This document shows, one piece after another, positions 55,650 to 64,000 of a DNA stretch of 64,000 bases. Positions within the stretch are counted from its first letter, which is position 1. Each line of letters starts with the position of its first letter. Position numbers and translations under genes: made by a program. The stretch covers positions 1 to 64,000 of the forward strand of contig JAVBIX010000010.1 in NCBI GenBank assembly GCA_030756895.1. The letters run 5' to 3'. The notes below the pieces were generated by a model. It searched no databases and had not been told where the DNA came from. It worked only from the letters and a program-made list of their open reading frames with translations. The DNA is from Synechococcus sp. SP2 MAG (lineage in GTDB: Bacteria; Cyanobacteriota; Cyanobacteriia; PCC-6307; Cyanobiaceae).

Positions 55650-55711
55650 AGCCGTCCCCGGATCGAAATCCAGTGGGACGGCTCAGACCTTAGATCTGCG
55701 CGGAGCAGATC
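55650..55711 (-). promoter_or_regulatory. two stem-loops in the rplO-secY spacer
   Basis: The first is a 9-bp stem (55650-55658 with 55675-55683) enclosing a second 4-bp stem with CGAA on the plus strand as loop. The other is a 7-bp stem (55693-55699 with 55705-55711, five-base loop). Both fit in the 109 bases between the rplO stop and secY. Neither has a strong T-run. They could set secY levels relative to ribosomal proteins. Confidence 0.5.
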
Positions 55712-55723
55712 GTATTGGCGAGA

Positions 55724-56176
55724 TCAGTCGAGAACCTCACAGGTCCCACCGGCGGCTTCAATTTTGGCGCGCGCAGAGGCTGTAAAGGCAGCAGCCTGAA
55801 CAGTGAGCTTTGCTTTCAGTTCACCGTTGCCAAGAATCTTGAGAGGACTCTTAGGGCTGGTAACAATGCCATCCTTGACAAGCGAGTCGAGATTGACCGT
55901 GCTGCCTGCCTTGATGTCGTTCAGTGCACTCACGTTGAGAACGGTGAATGACTTCGGATTGACCAGGGTGAAGTGCTTGAGTTTCGGCACCCGGCGGTAA
56001 AGCGGCATCTGACCGCCTTCAAAACCAGGGCGAGTGGGACGACCTGAGCGGGACTTTTGTCCGCGCATGCCGAAACCGCAACTGGCGCCCTGACCAGCTG
56101 CGATGCCACGTCCCTTACGCAACTTGCGCCGACGAGCACCTTTATTCGGTTTAAGAGATTCGAGTCTGAGAGTCAT
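55724..56176 (-). CDS. rplO: 50S ribosomal protein L15
   Basis: L15, 150 residues: the basic Gly-rich N-terminus [23 protein letters not shown], then [18 protein letters not shown]. It comes directly after rpsE with a 9-base gap; the L30 gene (rpmD) often found between them is absent, as usual in cyanobacteria. Confidence 0.99.
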   Translation of the reverse strand: MTLRLESLKPNKGARRRKLRKGRGIAAGQGASCGFGMRGQKSRSGRPTRPGFEGGQMPLYRRVPKLKHFTLVNPKSFTVLNVSALNDIKAGSTVNLDSLVKDGIVTSPKSPLKILGNGELKAKLTVQAAAFTASARAKIEAAGGTCEVLD

Positions 56177-56185
56177 GGGGGGAAA

Positions 56186-56851
56186 TCAGGAGTAGATCTG
56201 CTCGAGGGAGATCCCCCGTTCCTTGGCTGTCTCCTTGTGTGTGCGGAGAAGTTGTAGGGCCACCATGGCAGCCCGAGCGTTGTTGAGAGGAGTTTTGCTT
56301 CCTAGGCGTTTTGCCAAGACATTTTTAATGCCTGCGAGCTCGAGCACCGTACGGATGGATCCACCGGCGATTACACCAGTACCAGGAGCGGCTGGACGGA
56401 TGAGAACACTTGCTGCTCCGTCACGACCATTCGACAAAGTCGGGATCGAGTTATGGCGGGTCAGAGGCACTTTCACCAGGTGCTTTTTGGCATCAGCAAC
56501 GCCCTTGCGTACGGCACCGATCACATCGCCGGCCTTGCCGACACCAACGCCGACCTGACCGCGCTCATTGCCGACAATAACGATGGAGCGAAAGCTCATC
56601 TTTTTGCCGCCTTTAACGGTTTTAGAGACCCTTCGGATCTGCACAACGCGCTCTTGCCATTCGGAATCACGCTCTTGACCACGGCGACGGTCACCGCGAC
56701 CGCCGCGACGGTCACCGCGACCGCCGCCGCCGCCGCCGCCGCCGCCGCGGCGCTGCTCTTGTTGTTGGCCCTGACCTTCAGCGGCTGCCGGAACGTCAGA
56801 AGCCGATGGCACGTCGTTGGAGGTGGTCTGGTTGTTGGGTTCGGTCGTCAT
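56186..56851 (-). CDS. rpsE: 30S ribosomal protein S5 with Gly/Arg-rich N-terminal extension
   Basis: S5, 221 residues, needed for decoding accuracy. The core begins near [21 protein letters not shown] and contains [14 protein letters not shown] and [10 protein letters not shown]. The first 60 residues are an extension with Gln-rich, nine-Gly and [13 protein letters not shown] segments, encoded by a GGC triplet run (about 56719-56748). ATG at 56851 is used. The extension resembles RNA-binding RGG-type tails. Confidence 0.99.
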   Translation of the reverse strand: MTTEPNNQTTSNDVPSASDVPAAAEGQGQQQEQRRGGGGGGGGGRGDRRGGRGDRRRGQERDSEWQERVVQIRRVSKTVKGGKKMSFRSIVIVGNERGQVGVGVGKAGDVIGAVRKGVADAKKHLVKVPLTRHNSIPTLSNGRDGAASVLIRPAAPGTGVIAGGSIRTVLELAGIKNVLAKRLGSKTPLNNARAAMVALQLLRTHKETAKERGISLEQIYS

Positions 56852-56864
56852 AGTGAGAGCAGGA

Positions 56865-57233
56865 TCAGAACTGAAGGCCCGCTTCCCGGGCGGCATCGGC
56901 AAGGGCTTTCACCCGGCCGTGGTACAGGTTGCCGCCTCGGTCGAAGACAACTTGTTGAATGCCTTTGGCAATGGCACGTTTGGCCACTAAGTCGCCAACG
57001 GCAACGGACGCATCACAGCTGCTGCCATCAGCTTTGAGGCTGGATCGCAGATCTTTGTCGAGTGTTGAAGCAGCACAGAGAGTGCTTTGAGCTTCGTCGT
57101 CGATCAACTGAGCGTAGATGTGACTGTTGGAGCGAAACACGGCCAGTCTGGGACGATCGGCAGTGCCACTGAGATGGCGACGCAGACGCCTGTGGCGTTT
57201 CTGGGTCTGCTGTTTACGGGAAAGGGTCGACAT
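56865..57233 (-). CDS. rplR: 50S ribosomal protein L18
   Basis: L18, 122 residues, binds 5S r[22 protein letters not shown] and [26 protein letters not shown] are diagnostic. It lies between rplF and rpsE. Confidence 0.99.
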   Translation of the reverse strand: MSTLSRKQQTQKRHRRLRRHLSGTADRPRLAVFRSNSHIYAQLIDDEAQSTLCAASTLDKDLRSSLKADGSSCDASVAVGDLVAKRAIAKGIQQVVFDRGGNLYHGRVKALADAAREAGLQF

Positions 57234-57266
57234 TGTGGGTAAAGCTGAAGTGTGTCTGGCAGGGAA

Positions 57267-57806
57267 TTACTTCTTGCCCGACTTGCCTGCCTTACGCAGG
57301 ATGCGCTCGCCCGCATATTTAATTCCTTTGCCTTTGTAGGGCTCGGGAGGACGAATGGCGCGGATCTTGGCGGCTTCATTGCCAACCAATTCCTTGTCGG
57401 TGCCTGAAACGGTGACGTTGGTGTTGTTCTCAACCGTGAAAGTGATGCCTTCAGGGGGCACCACTTCAACGGGATGGCTGTAGCCAGCGCTCACCACGAG
57501 GGTTTTGCCTTTGACCTGGGCTCGTGAGCCCACACCAACGATCTCCAGCTTTTTGGAGTAACCCTGGCTAACTCCGATCACCATATTGGAGACGAGAGTT
57601 CTGCACAGACCGTGGCGTTCACGGGACGTGCGTTTTGTGCTGGTTGGTGCCACCACGATGGAGTTATCCACCTGGCTGACACTCACACCGATAGGAAGGG
57701 TGCGTTTGAGCTCACCCTTGGGTCCCTTCACTGTGACGGCGAGACCGTCGAGTGAGACATTCACCTTGTCGGGAATGGGGACTGGGTTTTTACCAATACG
57801 TGACAT
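57267..57806 (-). CDS. rplF: 50S ribosomal protein L6
   Basis: L6, 179 residues, at the factor-binding side of the 50[16 protein letters not shown] and [21 protein letters not shown] are the signature ends. It starts 15 bases after rpsH. Confidence 0.99.
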   Translation of the reverse strand: MSRIGKNPVPIPDKVNVSLDGLAVTVKGPKGELKRTLPIGVSVSQVDNSIVVAPTSTKRTSRERHGLCRTLVSNMVIGVSQGYSKKLEIVGVGSRAQVKGKTLVVSAGYSHPVEVVPPEGITFTVENNTNVTVSGTDKELVGNEAAKIRAIRPPEPYKGKGIKYAGERILRKAGKSGKK

Positions 57807-57821
57807 GGTTAAGGTTCCGGG

Positions 57822-58223
57822 TCAATAGACGTAGCAGAGCACTTCGCCGCCCACGCCTTGCTTGCGGGCGTCGCGGTCGCTCATCACTCCCTTAGAGGTG
57901 GAGATGATGGCTACCCCTAGTCCACCGAGGACCTTGGGCAGGCCGCGCGTGTTTTTGTAAATGCGAAGGCCAGGCTTACTGACCCGTTGCATGGAGCGAA
58001 TGGTGGGTTGGCGGTGTTTGCCGCTGTACTTGAGCTCCAGCACCAATTCGGTGCGGATGCCCTCGCCTTGCTCGCTGATTTCAGCGATAAATCCCTCTTG
58101 TTGCAGCACTTTGGCAATGCTGCGGGACATACGAGAAGCTGGAACTTTTGTGGACTCGTGACGTTTTTCACTCGCATTGCGGATGCGAGTGAGCATGTCG
58201 GAAATTGGGTCGTGATTAGCCAT
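57822..58223 (-). CDS. rpsH: 30S ribosomal protein S8
   Basis: S8, 133 residues, an early 16S-binding protein and in many bacteria the repressor of the spc operon. [18 protein letters not shown] and [20 protein letters not shown] are diagnostic. ATG at 58223 is used; a longer in-frame start is not needed. It follows rplE by 19 bases. Confidence 0.99.
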   Translation of the reverse strand: MANHDPISDMLTRIRNASEKRHESTKVPASRMSRSIAKVLQQEGFIAEISEQGEGIRTELVLELKYSGKHRQPTIRSMQRVSKPGLRIYKNTRGLPKVLGGLGVAIISTSKGVMSDRDARKQGVGGEVLCYVY

Positions 58224-58242
58224 AGTGGTTTCCGAGGGGGGC

Positions 58243-58782
58243 TCAGTTGCTGCGGAATGGCATTCCCATCTCGCGGAGGAGGGCCCGGCCCTCTTCATCC
58301 GTGCGGGCAGACGTCACAATTGTGATGTCCATGCCTCTGATGGCGTCGATCTTGTCGAAGGAGATTTCAGGGAAGATGATTTGCTCTCTGACTCCCACGG
58401 TGTAGTTCCCACGGCCATCGAAACTTTTCGGGCTGACGCCTCGAAAATCCCGAATGCGGGGCAGCGCCAAGTTGATGAAGCGTTCTAGAAACGCATACAT
58501 GCGATCACCCCGGAGGGTGACAGCACATCCAATCGGCATTCCCTGGCGGATTTTGAAAGCTGCAATGGCTTTCTTGGCTCTGGTGATGACAACTTTTTGG
58601 CCTGTGATTTGGGCCAATTCGTTCACCGAAGCCTCGAGAGACTTTGCATTGGTGGCTGCTTCGCCGAGTCCGCGGTTAACGGTGACTTTCAGCACCTTGG
58701 GAACTTCATGAATGTTGGAGAGACTCAAGTCTTTCAGCAATTTTGGCTGAATGGTCTCCCGATAGCGCTGTTTTAGTGACAT
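58243..58782 (-). CDS. rplE: 50S ribosomal protein L5
   Basis: L5, 179 residues, binds 5S rRNA and P-site t[36 protein letters not shown] and [22 protein letters not shown] are diagnostic. Confidence 0.99.
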   Translation of the reverse strand: MSLKQRYRETIQPKLLKDLSLSNIHEVPKVLKVTVNRGLGEAATNAKSLEASVNELAQITGQKVVITRAKKAIAAFKIRQGMPIGCAVTLRGDRMYAFLERFINLALPRIRDFRGVSPKSFDGRGNYTVGVREQIIFPEISFDKIDAIRGMDITIVTSARTDEEGRALLREMGMPFRSN

Positions 58783-58831
58783 GGCTGGGGGAAAGGACTT
58801 CTGGGCTTTGTCAGAAGAGCAATTGAGGTGA

Positions 58832-59188
58832 TCAGTCGATCACTTCGCCTGTTTTCTTGAGGCGGCGCTTTTTGCTGCCGTCTTTTTCGGTAATCAGTTC
58901 AATGCGACTGACAACTTTTTTGGCTGTGGAATAAAACATCACGTTGGAAGCATGGAGTGATGCTTCTTCAGTGACAATTCGTCCAGTTTCACCTTCTTGT
59001 GTGGGTTTAACGTGACGGGTTCTCATGTTGAGCCCCTCCACGATCACCCGGTTTTCGTTTGCCAAAGTGCGCAGGACTTCTCCTGTTTTGCCTTTGTCTT
59101 TTCCGGCAATCACCTGAACGGTGTCACCTTTACGAAGGCGCATCTTGATGCGCAGAGCTGGAGCTGCTTTGGATGTTGCGGTAGCCAT
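58832..59188 (-). CDS. rplX: 50S ribosomal protein L24
   Basis: L24, 118 residues, an initiator of 50S assembly. The KOW motif is [20 protein letters not shown]. The C-terminus is Lys-rich. The start is one base after the rplN stop, so the two are coupled. Confidence 0.99.
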   Translation of the reverse strand: MATATSKAAPALRIKMRLRKGDTVQVIAGKDKGKTGEVLRTLANENRVIVEGLNMRTRHVKPTQEGETGRIVTEEASLHASNVMFYSTAKKVVSRIELITEKDGSKKRRLKKTGEVID

Positions 59189-59189
59189 T

Positions 59190-59555
59190 TCAGATCACCT
59201 CCGGAGCGAGGGACACGATTTTGGTGAAACTGCGTTCCCGCAATTCACGGGCAACGGGTCCAAAGACGCGAGTGCCTCTGGGATTTTTGTCGTCGTTGAT
59301 GATCACGGCTGCGTTGTCATCGAAACGGATGGAATTACCCGTATCGCGACGCATGGTGGCTTTGGTTCGAACCACGACAGCCTTGACGATGTCTGACTTT
59401 TTGACGCCCATGTTGGGCATCGCATCCTTGACGGTGGCCACGATTACGTCACCAACGTGCGCATAGCGGCGATTGGTGCCGAGAACACGAATGCATTGGA
59501 TCCGTTTGGCGCCACTGTTATCAGCAACGGTGAGGTAACTTTCCTGCTGAATCAC
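59190..59555 (-). CDS. rplN: 50S ribosomal protein L14
   Basis: L14, 121 residues: [20 protein letters not shown], then [18 protein letters not shown] and [14 protein letters not shown]. The GTG start overlaps the rpsQ stop by four bases (GTGA). Confidence 0.99.
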   Translation of the reverse strand: MIQQESYLTVADNSGAKRIQCIRVLGTNRRYAHVGDVIVATVKDAMPNMGVKKSDIVKAVVVRTKATMRRDTGNSIRFDDNAAVIINDDKNPRGTRVFGPVARELRERSFTKIVSLAPEVI

Positions 59556-59818
59556 TTGGACACCTCCTCAGCTTTTGGGCTTTTACTGAGGACTTCAGCA
59601 ATTGCCCAGCGCTTGTGGCGGCTCAGTGGACGCGTCTCGGTAATCCGGACACGGTCACCAATGCGACAAGAGTTGTCTTCGTCGTGGGCTTTGTAGCGGG
59701 TGGTGCGGCTGACCGTCTTTTGATAGATGGGATGGGGGAAGCGGTTCTCCACCGCCACAACCACCGTTTTGTCCATCTTGTCGCTGACGACGGTGCCGAC
59801 CCTTTCTTTGAGTGCCAT
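59552..59818 (-). CDS. rpsQ: 30S ribosomal protein S17
   Basis: S17, 88 residues, of the OB-fold type. [19 protein letters not shown] and [20 protein letters not shown] are diagnostic. It is coupled to rplN. Confidence 0.99.
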   Translation of the reverse strand: MALKERVGTVVSDKMDKTVVVAVENRFPHPIYQKTVSRTTRYKAHDEDNSCRIGDRVRITETRPLSRHKRWAIAEVLSKSPKAEEVSK

Positions 59819-59837
59819 GGAAGGTTCTCCTTAGGGA

Positions 59838-60047
59838 TCAGGAAGCAGCGGAGCGCTTGCGCTCCGATTGCACCGTCAGCAACTGAGCCAGTTTGAGACG
59901 GCTCTCCTTGAAGCGGTGCGTGTTGCCCAGCTGGCGAGTGGCCTGCTGGAATCGGAGTTCGAACAATTCGCGGCGGAGGCCATCGATTTGTTCGGTGACA
60001 TCTGCGTCAGACAATTGGCGCAGATCTGTTGCTGTAGGGCGTGCCAT
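59838..60047 (-). CDS. rpmC: 50S ribosomal protein L29
   Basis: L29, 69 residues, near the exit tunnel where trigger factor and SRP dock. [19 protein letters not shown] is the signature. It starts two bases after rplP. Confidence 0.98.
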   Translation of the reverse strand: MARPTATDLRQLSDADVTEQIDGLRRELFELRFQQATRQLGNTHRFKESRLKLAQLLTVQSERKRSAAS

Positions 60048-60049
60048 GG

Positions 60050-60517
60050 TCAGGACTCCACGGTTGAAGAGGCAGCAGCCTTAGTGCCGGCTGGCTGTTC
60101 CTGTTCATCGAGAGAGATGAACTTGGTTTTTACAGGAAGCTTGTATTGCGCGAGGCGCATGGCTTCCTTTGCAATTTCAGGGGTGATTTCCTCACCGCCC
60201 ATCTCGAAAAGAATCCTGCCTGGCTTGATCACAGCAACCCAGAACTCTGGGTTGCCCTTACCAGAACCCATACGGGTTTCAGCGGCACGCATGGTGACGG
60301 GCTTATCAGGAAAGATTCGAATCCAGATTTTTCCGCCACGTTTGACGTAGCGGGTCATGGCACGTCGGCTGGCTTCGATTTGACGCGAAGTAATCCAGCC
60401 GCACTCTTGGGCTTGCAAACCAAACTCACCGAAGGCAATGGTGTTGCCTCTGGTGGCGACACCGCGCATGCGGCCTCGCTGTTGTTTGCGGAATTTGACT
60501 CTTTTGGGACTCAGCAT
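60050..60517 (-). CDS. rplP: 50S ribosomal protein L16
   Basis: L16, 155 residues, near the peptidyl-transferase centre. [19 protein letters not shown], then [21 protein letters not shown] and [14 protein letters not shown] are diagnostic. The last 15 residues are a polar extension. Confidence 0.99.
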   Translation of the reverse strand: MLSPKRVKFRKQQRGRMRGVATRGNTIAFGEFGLQAQECGWITSRQIEASRRAMTRYVKRGGKIWIRIFPDKPVTMRAAETRMGSGKGNPEFWVAVIKPGRILFEMGGEEITPEIAKEAMRLAQYKLPVKTKFISLDEQEQPAGTKAAASSTVES

Positions 60518-60533
60518 GATTTAGGCCTCCGGT

Positions 60534-61265
60534 TCAACCCTCGTTTGAGCGGTCTTCGAACTGTTGGGGCCTACGACCGCCCCGTCGGCGGGGATTTGCT
60601 CCCACCGGGATCTGCTGCTGGGAGTCGTCGCTCAAAACTTCTCCCTTAAAGACCCAAACCTTGATGCCCAGAACGCCATAGGTCGTGCTGGCCACTTTGG
60701 TTGCGTAATCAATGTCGGCGCGAAGGGTGTGCAAGGGCACTCGTCCTTCACGCGTCCATTCAGTTCGGGCGATTTCGGCACCATTAAGGCGTCCGCTGAC
60801 TTGGATTTTTAGGCCAAGTACGCCTGCTCGTTGAGCGCGCTGAACGGCCATTCGGATGGTGCGGCGGAAGGCCACGCGTTTCTCGAGTTGCTGAGCGATG
60901 TACTCAGCAAGAAGGAATGCGTCGGCATCCACACGCTCCACTTCAACCACGTTGATCCGAACCTGACGGCTCGAATCACCAACGGTCTTTTGGATGCCAC
61001 TGCGGAGATCTTCGATTCCGCTGCCTTGACGGCCAACCAGCACACCGGGGCGTGCCGTTTTGAGCTCAACCTCAAGTTGATCAGCTTTCCGAGCGATCAG
61101 CACATCGCTGATGCCGGCTGAGCCGTACTTCTTGTGGATGAACTTGCGAATCCGATCGTCCTCTTGCAGGAGGGCGGGATAATTTTTGCTGGATGCGTAC
61201 CAGCGTGACCGGTGCTCCTGGGTGATCCCCAGGCGGTAGCCGGTTGGATGGATTTTGTTTCCCAT
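60534..61265 (-). CDS. rpsC: 30S ribosomal protein S3
   Basis: S3, 243 residues, at the mRNA entry. [20 protein letters not shown], the KH-domain loop [14 protein letters not shown] and VWVFKGEVL are diagnostic. The C-terminal tail ([16 protein letters not shown]) is basic. Confidence 0.99.
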   Translation of the reverse strand: MGNKIHPTGYRLGITQEHRSRWYASSKNYPALLQEDDRIRKFIHKKYGSAGISDVLIARKADQLEVELKTARPGVLVGRQGSGIEDLRSGIQKTVGDSSRQVRINVVEVERVDADAFLLAEYIAQQLEKRVAFRRTIRMAVQRAQRAGVLGLKIQVSGRLNGAEIARTEWTREGRVPLHTLRADIDYATKVASTTYGVLGIKVWVFKGEVLSDDSQQQIPVGANPRRRGGRRPQQFEDRSNEG

Positions 61266-61286
61266 TCAGACGGTGTGCTCGGGGGG

Positions 61287-61652
61287 TTAGGAGTCGGTCT
61301 GAGCTGCCACAGCAATGCTGATGTGGCAGGTCTGTTTTTTGATCGCGAAGGCGCGACCTTGAGCGCGAGGCCGAAACCGCTTCATGGATGGACCCATGTC
61401 AGCGGTGGCCTGGGAAATGACCAAGGTTGCTGGGTCAAGTCCAAGGTTGTGTTCGGCATTGGCTACAGCGGAGCGAAGCACTTTCGTGATCGGACCGGTG
61501 GAGCGGTAGGGCATGAACTCGAGCATGATCAGCGCGTCGCGGTAAGTGCGGCCACGGATTTGATCGAGTACACGACGCACCTTGGATACGGAGCCGCGAA
61601 TGAAGCGGCCGTGCGCCTGGGCAGTAGTTGCCGTTGGGGATGACGTTGTCAT
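61287..61652 (-). CDS. rplV: 50S ribosomal protein L22
   Basis: L22, 121 residues, lines the exit tunnel. ISVSK-like [21 protein letters not shown] and [19 protein letters not shown] are diagnostic. ATG at 61652 is used, four bases after the rpsS stop. Confidence 0.98.
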   Translation of the reverse strand: MTTSSPTATTAQAHGRFIRGSVSKVRRVLDQIRGRTYRDALIMLEFMPYRSTGPITKVLRSAVANAEHNLGLDPATLVISQATADMGPSMKRFRPRAQGRAFAIKKQTCHISIAVAAQTDS

Positions 61653-61656
61653 GGTC

Positions 61657-61932
61657 TCAGCGGCCTCCTTTCTTGTCTTTGATGTGGCCCCTAAAGGTGC
61701 GAGTGGGTGCAAATTCACCCAACTTGTGCCCCACCATTTGCTCAGTCACGAAGACTGGAACGTGGGTTCTGCCGTTGTGAACGGCAATGGTATGGCCGAT
61801 CATCATCGGCAGAATTGTGGAGGCCCTGGACCACGTTTTGATGACTGACTTGTCGTCAGCGGCGTTTTGCTTCTCAACCTTGCGAAGAAGGCTGTCAGCA
61901 ATAAATGGGCCTTTTTTGAGAGAACGTCCCAT
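61657..61932 (-). CDS. rpsS: 30S ribosomal protein S19
   Basis: S19, 91 residues: [40 protein letters not shown] and APTRTFRGH are diagnostic. Confidence 0.99.
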   Translation of the reverse strand: MGRSLKKGPFIADSLLRKVEKQNAADDKSVIKTWSRASTILPMMIGHTIAVHNGRTHVPVFVTEQMVGHKLGEFAPTRTFRGHIKDKKGGR

Positions 61933-61967
61933 GGCGGATTAAGCGAACTGCAAAGCGGTGAGTGACA

Positions 61968-62831
61968 TCAGGAATTGCGTCCGCCACGGCTCCGCTTGGA
62001 CGTCTTGCGACGTTTCCGGAGGACGAACTTGTTGCTGGGCTTGTTCCGCTTGCGGGTTTTTAGGCCAAGAGCGGGTTTGCCCCATGGAGTGACAGGTCCC
62101 GCGCGCCCGATAGGAGCACGGCCTTCACCACCACCATGAGGGTGATCGCAAGGGTTCATCACGCTGCCTCGGACCTGGGGCCGACGCCCCAGCCAACGGC
62201 GGCGACCAGCTTTACCCAAGCTGGTATTGCGAATTTCGGCGTTGCCAACTTCACCAAGAGTGGCGAAGCACTCACGTCTCACGAGGCGGACCTCTGTGGA
62301 GGGGAGCTTGAGGGCGACGTAATCGCCCTCTTTGGCCATGACCTGAGCACTCGCTCCTGCGGTCCGAACCATCTGCCCACCGCGTCCGGCATAAAGCTCA
62401 ACGCAATGGACACTGGAACCAAGTGGTACCGCTGAGAGCGGCATGGCATTGCCGACCTCAATTGGTACCTCAGGGCCTGACTCCACCGTTTGGCCAACGC
62501 TGATCCCAGCCGGAGCCAGGATGTAGCGCTTCTCGCCATCGGCATAGAAGAGAAGGGCCAACCGCGCATTGCGGTGAGGATCGTAATGAATCGCGGCTAC
62601 TTTGGCCGTGACACCATGTTTGTTGCGACGGAAGTCGACCAAACGATATAGGCGTTTGTGACCACCACCGCGATGACGGCAGGTGATAACACCGCGATTG
62701 TTGCGTCCTTTGCGGCGATGTTTGGACACCACCAAGGAGCGTTCCGGCTTGCGGCCGGTGACTTCACTGAAGTCTGTGACCACCCGGGTTCTGGTACCGG
62801 GGGTATAGGGGCGGAAAGTACGAATTGCCAT
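61968..62831 (-). CDS. rplB: 50S ribosomal protein L2
   Basis: L2, 287 residues, required for subunit joining and peptidyl transfer. [17 protein letters not shown], then [19 protein letters not shown] with the conserved His, and a basic tail are diagnostic. Confidence 0.99.
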   Translation of the reverse strand: MAIRTFRPYTPGTRTRVVTDFSEVTGRKPERSLVVSKHRRKGRNNRGVITCRHRGGGHKRLYRLVDFRRNKHGVTAKVAAIHYDPHRNARLALLFYADGEKRYILAPAGISVGQTVESGPEVPIEVGNAMPLSAVPLGSSVHCVELYAGRGGQMVRTAGASAQVMAKEGDYVALKLPSTEVRLVRRECFATLGEVGNAEIRNTSLGKAGRRRWLGRRPQVRGSVMNPCDHPHGGGEGRAPIGRAGPVTPWGKPALGLKTRKRNKPSNKFVLRKRRKTSKRSRGGRNS

Positions 62832-62846
62832 GACGATTCAGCCCCC

Positions 62847-63149
62847 TCAGGACTCAGGGAAGAGTTGGATGGAGTTGCCCTCGGCCAGGCGCACCACTGC
62901 TTTCTTCACTTGAGCGCGTTTACCGGCAAAACGACCGATACGACGACTCCTGCGAGGAGGATTCATGGTGCTAATGCCCGTGACCTTGACATCGAAGAGC
63001 TGTTCGACTGCAGCCTTGATGTCGGGCTTGGCGGCTCGATGGTCCACCTCAAATGTGTACTGGTTTTGTTCCAGAGCACGGGTAGCCTTTTCAGTGATCA
63101 GCGGGCGGCGGATCACATCGGCCAGACGTCCGGTGAAGCGCTCAGTCAT
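62847..63149 (-). CDS. rplW: 50S ribosomal protein L23
   Basis: L23, 100 residues, at the tunnel exit. [19 protein letters not shown] and [17 protein letters not shown] are diagnostic. ATG at 63149 gives an eight-base overlap with the end of rplD. Confidence 0.98.
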   Translation of the reverse strand: MTERFTGRLADVIRRPLITEKATRALEQNQYTFEVDHRAAKPDIKAAVEQLFDVKVTGISTMNPPRRSRRIGRFAGKRAQVKKAVVRLAEGNSIQLFPES

Positions 63150-63777
63150 CGCCGTAGACCTCCTGAATCTTTGCGAGTGCGTCTTCGCCCACAACCAGCT
63201 TGTTGGCGTGGAGCAGATCGAAGACGTTGAGTTGGTCGGCTGCGATCAGCTTCACCGTTTCCAAATTCCGAATGGAGCGTTGCACCGCTTCGGAAGGTTT
63301 GATGAGGATGATCAAAACCTTGCTCGTGGCGGAAACGTCAAGTCTCCCCAGAGCGTCGATGATCTCTTTGGTCTTCGGAGCCGTCAGCGTGGCTGCGAAA
63401 TCCTTCACCACCACGAGATCCTCAATACGCGCCATAAGAGCGGTACGAAGGGCTGAACGACGTTCCTTACGGTTCATCGCAAGGCTGTAGGACCGGGGCT
63501 TGGGTCCAAAAATGATGCCGCCACCTGGACGGAGTGGAGTGCGAACAGAACCCTGGCGTGCACGGCCAGTACCTTTCTGCTTGTAAGGCTTGCGTCCACC
63601 ACCTCTCACCTCTGATCGGGTGAGGGTGCTTGCGGTGCCTTGACGGGTGTGAGCCTGCTGACGCAGCACTGCGCGATGCATCAGGTCAAGGGCGCTGGCC
63701 TCTTTGGCAACTTTTAAGTCAAGGCTTGCCTTGCCAGCTTCTTTGCCTTGCCAATCGCGAACGATGCAGTTAGCCAT
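63142..63777 (-). CDS. rplD: 50S ribosomal protein L4
   Basis: L4, 211 residues. The tunnel-reaching loop [20 protein letters not shown] and the block [19 protein letters not shown] are diagnostic. ATG at 63777 shares one base with the rplC stop (TGATG); GTG at 63780 is in frame. In E. coli L4 represses the S10 operon; here the upstream leader is outside the window. Confidence 0.98.
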   Translation of the reverse strand: MANCIVRDWQGKEAGKASLDLKVAKEASALDLMHRAVLRQQAHTRQGTASTLTRSEVRGGGRKPYKQKGTGRARQGSVRTPLRPGGGIIFGPKPRSYSLAMNRKERRSALRTALMARIEDLVVVKDFAATLTAPKTKEIIDALGRLDVSATSKVLIILIKPSEAVQRSIRNLETVKLIAADQLNVFDLLHANKLVVGEDALAKIQEVYGDD

Positions 63778-64000
63778 CACTTACCTCCAGTAGCGGGCTT
63801 GGCGCCCACCCGGTTTGCGGGACGGATGTTCAGTAGTGACCCTGGTTTTCCAGGAACAGAACCTTTCACAACGAGAAGGTTGCGATCACTGTCGATTTTC
63901 AGGATCGTCAAACCACGCGTGGTGATTTTTTTGCCGCCATAGCGACCAGACATCCGTTTACCTGGATAGATCCTGCCTGGCGTTGTGCCGGCACCGATCG
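63777..64000 (-). CDS. rplC: 50S ribosomal protein L3, C-terminal part (runs off the window)
   Basis: The last 74 codons of L3 are visible; the 5' end is beyond position 64000. The peptide includes [18 protein letters not shown], with the segment near the glutamine that is methylated in some bacteria, then [28 protein letters not shown], cut here for brevity. The stop TGA overlaps the rplD start. The truncation is due only to the window edge. Confidence 0.97.
   Translation of the reverse strand, partial: IGAGTTPGRIYPGKRMSGRYGGKKITTRGLTILKIDSDRNLLVVKGSVPGKPGSLLNIRPANRVGAKPATGGK

Noticed and set aside
56719-56748. GCC triplet run considered as a repeat element
   Set aside because: It is the poly-Gly coding stretch of rpsE, so it is reported with that gene and not as a separate mobile or CRISPR-like repeat.
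1-64000. CRISPR arrays, insertion sequences, prophage genes or attachment sites
   Set aside because: No regularly spaced repeats, transposase or integrase motifs, or direct repeats flanking the tRNA genes were seen.

Overview
The window is a chromosomal segment of an oxygenic cyanobacterium, most likely a marine Synechococcus. It carries intact genes for photosystem II D1 (psbA), the photosystem I core (psaA, psaB, psaL, psaI), a methyltransferase of plastoquinone/tocopherol synthesis, ferredoxin-type glutamate synthase and LL-diaminopimelate aminotransferase. The last of these is the route to lysine and murein used by cyanobacteria and plants. The genus is inferred from protein resemblance. 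No phage, plasmid, insertion sequence, CRISPR or island signature was found, and almost all of it reads as core genome.

Layout. 1-5 kb: a small membrane protein and psbA (minus), a radical-SAM protein divergent from psbA, then a clpS / CPBP-protease pair. 5-14.6 kb: dapL, a large fused radical-SAM protein, RNase E and RNase HII, a DUF1997 protein, pheA, the MPBQ methyltransferase and a LON-domain protein. 14.6-19.8 kb: the str operon (rpsL-rpsG-fusA-tuf-rpsJ, minus) with an IscA-like gene upstream. 19.8-29.5 kb: a phosphodiester-glycosidase-like protein, glutamate synthase, a YciI protein, lipA, tRNA-Pro and a CbiG-CobJ fusion. 29.5-42.4 kb: a secreted unknown protein, psaA-psaB, a cupin protein, a fatty-acid desaturase, an RND transporter and psaI-psaL. 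42.4-47.8 kb: an unknown membrane-anchored protein, a glycosyltransferase, two cell-wall-type hydrolases, tRNA-Ser, alanine racemase and an HNH nuclease. 47.8-64 kb: one unbroken minus-strand run covering S10, spc and alpha operon genes, continuing into truA-rplM-rpsI-rpmE-prfA and leaving the window inside rplC.

The genes fall into three main sets: the photosynthetic apparatus (psbA, psaA/B/L/I, MPBQ methyltransferase, cobalamin genes), translation and RNA turnover (str and S10/spc/alpha clusters, RNase E, RNase HII, prfA, truA, tRNAs), and cell wall/nitrogen metabolism (gltB, dapL, alr, NlpC/P60, serine hydrolase). Octamers like the RpaB/HLR1 light-response site occur upstream of both psbA and psaA, which suggests shared light control. 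Three short genes or fragments that are easily missed are described here: psaI (38 aa), rpmJ (37 aa) and the 5'-truncated rplC.

No clearly new multi-gene system was found. The observations most worth following are the HLR1-like arrays, structured spacers inside the ribosomal operons, the linkage of radical-SAM genes to psbA and to RNase E, and a small acidic-tailed membrane protein next to psbA that has its own promoter and terminator.
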